53,814 nucleotides of DNA. Source: Prochlorococcus sp. AG-347-G22. Lineage in GTDB: Bacteria; Cyanobacteriota; Cyanobacteriia; PCC-6307; Cyanobiaceae. The translations under genes were made by a program, and so were the position numbers. The stretch is taken from assembly GCA_003281635.1 (NCBI GenBank), contig QCBK01000010.1:1-53814 (forward strand). The letters run 5' to 3'. This document shows positions 50,374 to 53,814 of this stretch, piece by piece (position 1 is the first letter of the stretch; each line of letters starts with the position of its first letter). The notes beneath the pieces are model-generated. The model was not told the origin of the DNA, ran no database searches, and was given only the letters and a program-made list of their open reading frames with translations.

Positions 50374-51723
50374 ATGAAATTTGTCGTTATAGATGATGAT
50401 CCTACAGGCTCTCAAACTGTTCACGATTGCTTATTACTGCTTAGGTGGGACTGCTCAACTTTAGTCAAAGGTTTTGAATCTAAATCTAATTTATTTTTTA
50501 TTTTGGCAAATACTAGGTCACTTTCGGAAAATGATGCAAAATTAACAATAGAAGAAATTTGCAAAAATCTTAAGACTGTAATTACTTCTCAATCCTATGA
50601 AGAAGAAATTATTTTTATAAGTAGAGGAGACTCTACTCTTCGAGGACATAACTTTTTAGAGCCAATTGCTCTAAATAGTTGCTTAGGTCCTTTTGATGCT
50701 ACTTTTCATATTCCAGCTTTCATAGAGGGCAAAAGATTAACAATTAATGGATCTCATTTTGTTGATAATATTCCTATTAATCAAACAATTTTTGCAACAG
50801 ATAAAATTTTTGGATATGAGACAAGTAATGTAAAGAATCTTTTATTTCAGCAGAGTAAATCGCAAATAAATTTTGAAGATATTCAAAATCTTTTATTGTC
50901 AGATATCGAAATGCTAAATGATGAAGAAAATAATATTGTTTTTAAAACGCTACAGAATTTGAAGAATAATAAACATGTAGTTGTAGATGTAGAAAATTAT
51001 TCTCAACTAAAAAAATTTTCTTTAGTAATTAAAAAATTAATTAAACAAAAAAAATTCCTTTTTCGAACTGCAGCGAGTTTTATAAGTTCAATTTCTGAGA
51101 AAAAAAGTGTCTCTCAAAGTGAAATATTTTTCTCTAATTTAAGAATAAGAAATAAAGAAAAGAGTTTTCTTCCAGGACTAATAATTGTTGGATCTTATGT
51201 AGAACTTTCAACAATACAATTGAATAATTTATTAGAGCTTGGTAATTGTAATCCAGTTGAAATAGATGTTTTTGAATTCTTTAAAATTATTTCATTAGAT
51301 AATAATCAGAAGCAGAGGAATTTGTTTAAAAATAAATTTTTGAAAGAAATTAGATTTTCTTTTGAGAAAGGAAAAACTCCTGTTTTGTTTACTTCAAGAA
51401 AATTTATGTCTTTAGATTCTTCCGAACTATTTAATTTTTATAATTTCCTTGCTTCTTTTATTGCTGAACTAGTCGCAGATTTGAAGTATGAAATAGGATA
51501 TTTGATTTCAAAAGGTGGAATAACAACAAATTTGATTCTTAGTAAAGGACTGAATGCAGATTATGTTTACCTTGCAGGACAGATTCTAACTGGTATTTCA
51601 GTTGTAACTTACAACTTAAAAAATGGCGGAAAACTTCCCATTGTCACTCATCCTGGAAACATTGGCACTAAAGATTCACTATTTAATATTTGGAAAGTTT
51701 TTGAAAATAAAAATAATTTTTAA
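50374..51723 (+). CDS. four-carbon acid sugar kinase-family protein (DUF1537 type)
   Basis: The 449-residue protein has the two-lobed layout of the DUF1537/OtnK group, which phosphorylates four-carbon sugar acids. The N-terminal motif is DDDPTGSQTVHD (7-18), followed by RGDSTLRGHNFLEP. The C-terminal nucleotide domain has SKGGITTNLILSKGLNA and the TGISVVTY, HPGNIGTKDSLFNIW ending. The DDDPTGxQTVHD form differs from the DDxTGA form of well-studied members and seems to mark a separate branch. Substrate unknown. The flanking epimerase-like gene supports a sugar role. It converges on icd with 2 bases between stops. Confidence 0.82.
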   Translation: MKFVVIDDDPTGSQTVHDCLLLLRWDCSTLVKGFESKSNLFFILANTRSLSENDAKLTIEEICKNLKTVITSQSYEEEIIFISRGDSTLRGHNFLEPIALNSCLGPFDATFHIPAFIEGKRLTINGSHFVDNIPINQTIFATDKIFGYETSNVKNLLFQQSKSQINFEDIQNLLLSDIEMLNDEENNIVFKTLQNLKNNKHVVVDVENYSQLKKFSLVIKKLIKQKKFLFRTAASFISSISEKKSVSQSEIFFSNLRIRNKEKSFLPGLIIVGSYVELSTIQLNNLLELGNCNPVEIDVFEFFKIISLDNNQKQRNLFKNKFLKEIRFSFEKGKTPVLFTSRKFMSLDSSELFNFYNFLASFIAELVADLKYEIGYLISKGGITTNLILSKGLNADYVYLAGQILTGISVVTYNLKNGGKLPIVTHPGNIGTKDSLFNIWKVFENKNNF

Positions 51724-51725
51724 AA

Positions 51726-53150
51726 TTAGAAATTTGAGATAATTTCTTCAGCAAAACTGCTGCAGGATAGGGGTTCTACTTTTGGTTCCATTAAGCGCGC
51801 TAGATCATAGGTGACTTTTTTTTGCTCTATTGCCTTACTTAAACCATTAGTAATTAAGTTAGCTGCCTCATACCAACCAAAATATTCAAGCATCATTACA
51901 CCACTAAGAATTACTGAGCCTGGATTAATCTTATTTAAGCCTGCATGTTTTGGCGCAGTGCCGTGCGTAGCTTCGAAAATTGCTGCATTATCTCCAATAT
52001 TTGCACCGGGAGCCATACCTAGGCCACCAACAATTGCAGCAGCTGCATCAGAAACATAGTCTCCATTAAGATTTAAGGTTGCAAGAATTGAATATTCTTG
52101 AGGTCTAGTTTGAATTTGTTGAAATATACTATCAGCTATCCGATCATCAACAAGAATAAGTTCTCTCCATTTTCCCTCTCCGTGAGAATTTGATATTGAT
52201 GCAATAACTTCTTTAATTTCTTCGCAAATGAATGCTTTTTTGTTATTTGTAAGCTTGTCAAAACCTGGTTCAATTTTTCGAGCATTATTTTCAATTGTAA
52301 TTTCTGGATTTTTCTGAATATTATCTAAAATCCAGCTTTCTCTTTCTGTAATGCAATCTTCTCTAAATTCGTTAACTGCTAATTCATATCCCCAATCTCT
52401 AAATGCACCCTCAGTATATTTCATAATATTCCCTTTATGTACAAGAGTCACATGCCTTTTATCTCCTGATAATCTTTTGGCATGTTCAATAGCTTTTCTA
52501 ATATGTCTTTGGCTACCAGATTTACTCACCGGTTTTATTCCAATGCCTGATCCGTCTGGTATAGATCTATTTTTTAAATTTTTACTTTTTGGTATGACAA
52601 TGTTATTTAAATGATTAATCAATTCAAGACAGTTATTATCCTCCGCTTCCCATTCAATTCCCATATAGATATCCTCAGTATTTTCTCTATAAACAATAAC
52701 GTCTAAATTTTGGGGATTTTTGTGAGGGCTTGGAGTTCCTGAATAATATTTGCATGGTCTAACACAGCTATATAAATCAAATATTTGCCTTAATGCAACA
52801 TTAAGAGATCTAATACCTCCACCGATGGGAGTCGTTAAAGGACCTTTGATGGCTACACCAAAGTATTTGATTGCTTCAATAGTATCTTGAGGGAGGTAGT
52901 TATAGGTTCCATAAAGTTCACAAGCTTCATCGCCTGCATAGACTTTAAACCAATTAATTTTTCTTTCATCTCCATAGCTTTTTTTAATCGCTGAATCAAG
53001 AACGATTTGAGTTGCAGGCCAAATATCAACTCCAGTTCCATCACCCCTTATAAATGGAACAATTGGATTATTAGGAACATTAGGTTTGCCTTGATTAAAA
53101 GTTATTATCTCGCCTTCATTGGGTAAAGTTAATTTTTCAAATTTTGGCAT
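51726..53150 (-). CDS. icd: isocitrate dehydrogenase (NADP+)
   Basis: Icd oxidises isocitrate to 2-oxoglutarate, which supplies the carbon skeleton for ammonia assimilation and the signal read by NtcA and PII in cyanobacteria. The 474-residue protein includes IRGDGTGVDIWPATQIVLD, the substrate loop GGGIRSLNVALRQIFDLY with the Ser equivalent to the E. coli phosphorylation site, YRENTEDIYMGIEWEA, HKGNIMKYTEGAFRDWGYE and the cofactor region FEATHGTAPKHAG. The leader contains a 9-bp inverted repeat. No clear NtcA site (GTA-N8-TAC) was found. Confidence 0.97.
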   Translation of the reverse strand: MPKFEKLTLPNEGEIITFNQGKPNVPNNPIVPFIRGDGTGVDIWPATQIVLDSAIKKSYGDERKINWFKVYAGDEACELYGTYNYLPQDTIEAIKYFGVAIKGPLTTPIGGGIRSLNVALRQIFDLYSCVRPCKYYSGTPSPHKNPQNLDVIVYRENTEDIYMGIEWEAEDNNCLELINHLNNIVIPKSKNLKNRSIPDGSGIGIKPVSKSGSQRHIRKAIEHAKRLSGDKRHVTLVHKGNIMKYTEGAFRDWGYELAVNEFREDCITERESWILDNIQKNPEITIENNARKIEPGFDKLTNNKKAFICEEIKEVIASISNSHGEGKWRELILVDDRIADSIFQQIQTRPQEYSILATLNLNGDYVSDAAAAIVGGLGMAPGANIGDNAAIFEATHGTAPKHAGLNKINPGSVILSGVMMLEYFGWYEAANLITNGLSKAIEQKKVTYDLARLMEPKVEPLSCSSFAEEIISNF

Positions 53151-53169
53151 AGCATTGAATTAATAAAAG

Positions 53170-53213
53170 ATAACTCATTGAACTTCCTCGTATTGTAATT
53201 TGAGATGAGTTAT
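53170..53213 (-). promoter_or_regulatory. inverted repeat around a possible icd -10 box
   Basis: ATAACTCAT (53170-53178) and ATGAGTTAT (53205-53213) are perfect 9-base arms with a 26-base centre. On the reverse strand the centre holds TACAAT (53197-53192), a plausible -10 box for icd, 43-48 bases before its ATG. The repeat could be an operator or a leader hairpin. Confidence 0.4.
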
Positions 53214-53329
53214 TTTCTTTAAAACCTAGAAATTTATTATTCAAATGTGAATAGAGGATAGTTTATTGATCAGCATTTCAACATCTTTATTAAAAGAAAA
53301 AGTAGTTAATAAGCAAGTTAAAGCAAATT

Positions 53330-53797
53330 ATGTCATTTTCAAAAAAAAACACTCAGCTACTTATGAATGCGAGTTCAAATGTAAGTAATGTTGAAATAGC
53401 TAATAAAATTGCTACCACTGCAGTTTTGTTTAGAAAATATTTTCCAGATGCAAGCGTAAACTTTAGTCCCTGGGATAATTCAAATAATGAATCTATGCAA
53501 GATACTATTGATTTTGCGTTCCATTTCCCTGGTTGGAGTCCTCTTATTGAATGTAGAGCGATTCTCTTACAATTAAGAATTGAAAATGATAACAATAATG
53601 GCAGAGTTCCGAAATTGTTGGGAATAACAATGCGAGGTATGATTGTTCCCTCTGAGAGATGGAGAGTTGCTACCATTGGCGATTGGGAAATGACTGGTAC
53701 TCATTTACCGCAAAAGGAACAAAAAGATAACCTTTTTTTGGTTTGCAAAGAACTTTATAAGCTATTCTCTACAACATCCGCTGGTAACAAAAATTAG
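53330..53797 (+). CDS. conserved hypothetical protein
   Basis: The 155-residue protein is intact and starts MSFSKKNTQLLMNASSNVSN. A conserved-looking core runs from ANKIATTAVLFRKYFPDASVNFSPW (about 24-48) to DFAFHFPGWSPLIECRAILLQLRI and LGITMRGMIVPSERWRVATIGDWEMTG. It has alternating strands and helices and no obvious membrane span or signal peptide. I do not recognise the family. It is divergent from icd across 179 bases, with only 17 bases of sequence after its stop in this window. Confidence 0.7.
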   Translation: MSFSKKNTQLLMNASSNVSNVEIANKIATTAVLFRKYFPDASVNFSPWDNSNNESMQDTIDFAFHFPGWSPLIECRAILLQLRIENDNNNGRVPKLLGITMRGMIVPSERWRVATIGDWEMTGTHLPQKEQKDNLFLVCKELYKLFSTTSAGNKN

Positions 53798-53814
53798 CTG
53801 TTTTATGTATTTTC

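Overview
The window reads as chromosomal DNA of a high-light-adapted Prochlorococcus (marine picocyanobacterium). The base composition is very AT-rich (my estimate by eye is low 30s % GC). Genes are tightly packed on both strands. Marker genes are psaC and psbZ (photosystem subunits), ndhS (cyanobacterial NDH-1), rpaB (the OmpR-type regulator of cyanobacteria), cobH, and a TPP riboswitch ahead of thiC. Nearly everything is core genome. I saw no insertion sequence, prophage, rRNA or CRISPR array.

Layout. 1-5.9 kb: an aspartate kinase fragment that ends abnormally early, then holA, cobH, mutS, psbZ, ribH and tRNA-Gly. 5.9-8.1 kb: a small accessory-looking patch just after the tRNA, with an unusual polytopic membrane protein, a 0.5-kb non-coding gap, an NTF2/SnoaL-like protein and a GNAT acetyltransferase. 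8.2-14.4 kb: secA, then a reverse-strand run miaA-infC-gntR-cysE. 14.6-19 kb: gyrB, an SH3-like exported protein, two tandem crcB fluoride-channel genes and mgtE. 19-25 kb: a group 2 sigma factor, an alpha/beta hydrolase, a pfkB sugar kinase overlapping tsaE, ahcY, a DedA protein and ssb. 25-28.4 kb: mreBCD (cell shape), then rpaB. 28.4-34 kb: lysS, smpB, ruvB, a TPR lipoprotein-like gene, an M20 amidohydrolase and small conserved genes. 34-39.6 kb: TPP riboswitch-thiC, then the reverse-strand acpP-fabF-tkt run, then psaC. 39.6-44.5 kb: glmS, rimM, ndhS, rnc, RNase P RNA, tRNA-Arg and two small picocyanobacterial hypotheticals. 44.5-53.8 kb: glgP, a Na+/H+ antiporter, a second alpha/beta hydrolase, an aldose-epimerase-like protein, a four-carbon-acid-sugar-kinase-like protein, icd, and a final hypothetical gene.

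How the genes work together. Translation and RNA maturation are heavily represented (infC, miaA, tsaE, lysS, smpB, rimM, rnc, rnpB, two tRNAs), as are DNA replication and repair (holA, mutS, gyrB, ruvB, ssb). Carbon and energy flow is covered by tkt, glgP, icd, a PfkB kinase and an uncharacterised sugar-like cluster at 48.6-51.7 kb. Fatty acid synthesis (acpP, fabF), cofactors (cobH, ribH, thiC) and ion homeostasis (crcB pair, mgtE, antiporter) complete the set.

Most worth a second look: the truncated lysC at the left edge; the membrane protein with conserved Glu/His motifs beside tRNA-Gly; the CrcB pair in which one partner lacks the usual pore-region Asn; inverted repeats in the leaders or promoters of the antiporter, icd and glmS genes; and the DUF1537-type kinase variant next to an epimerase. 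I found no convincing evidence for a wholly new multi-gene system.
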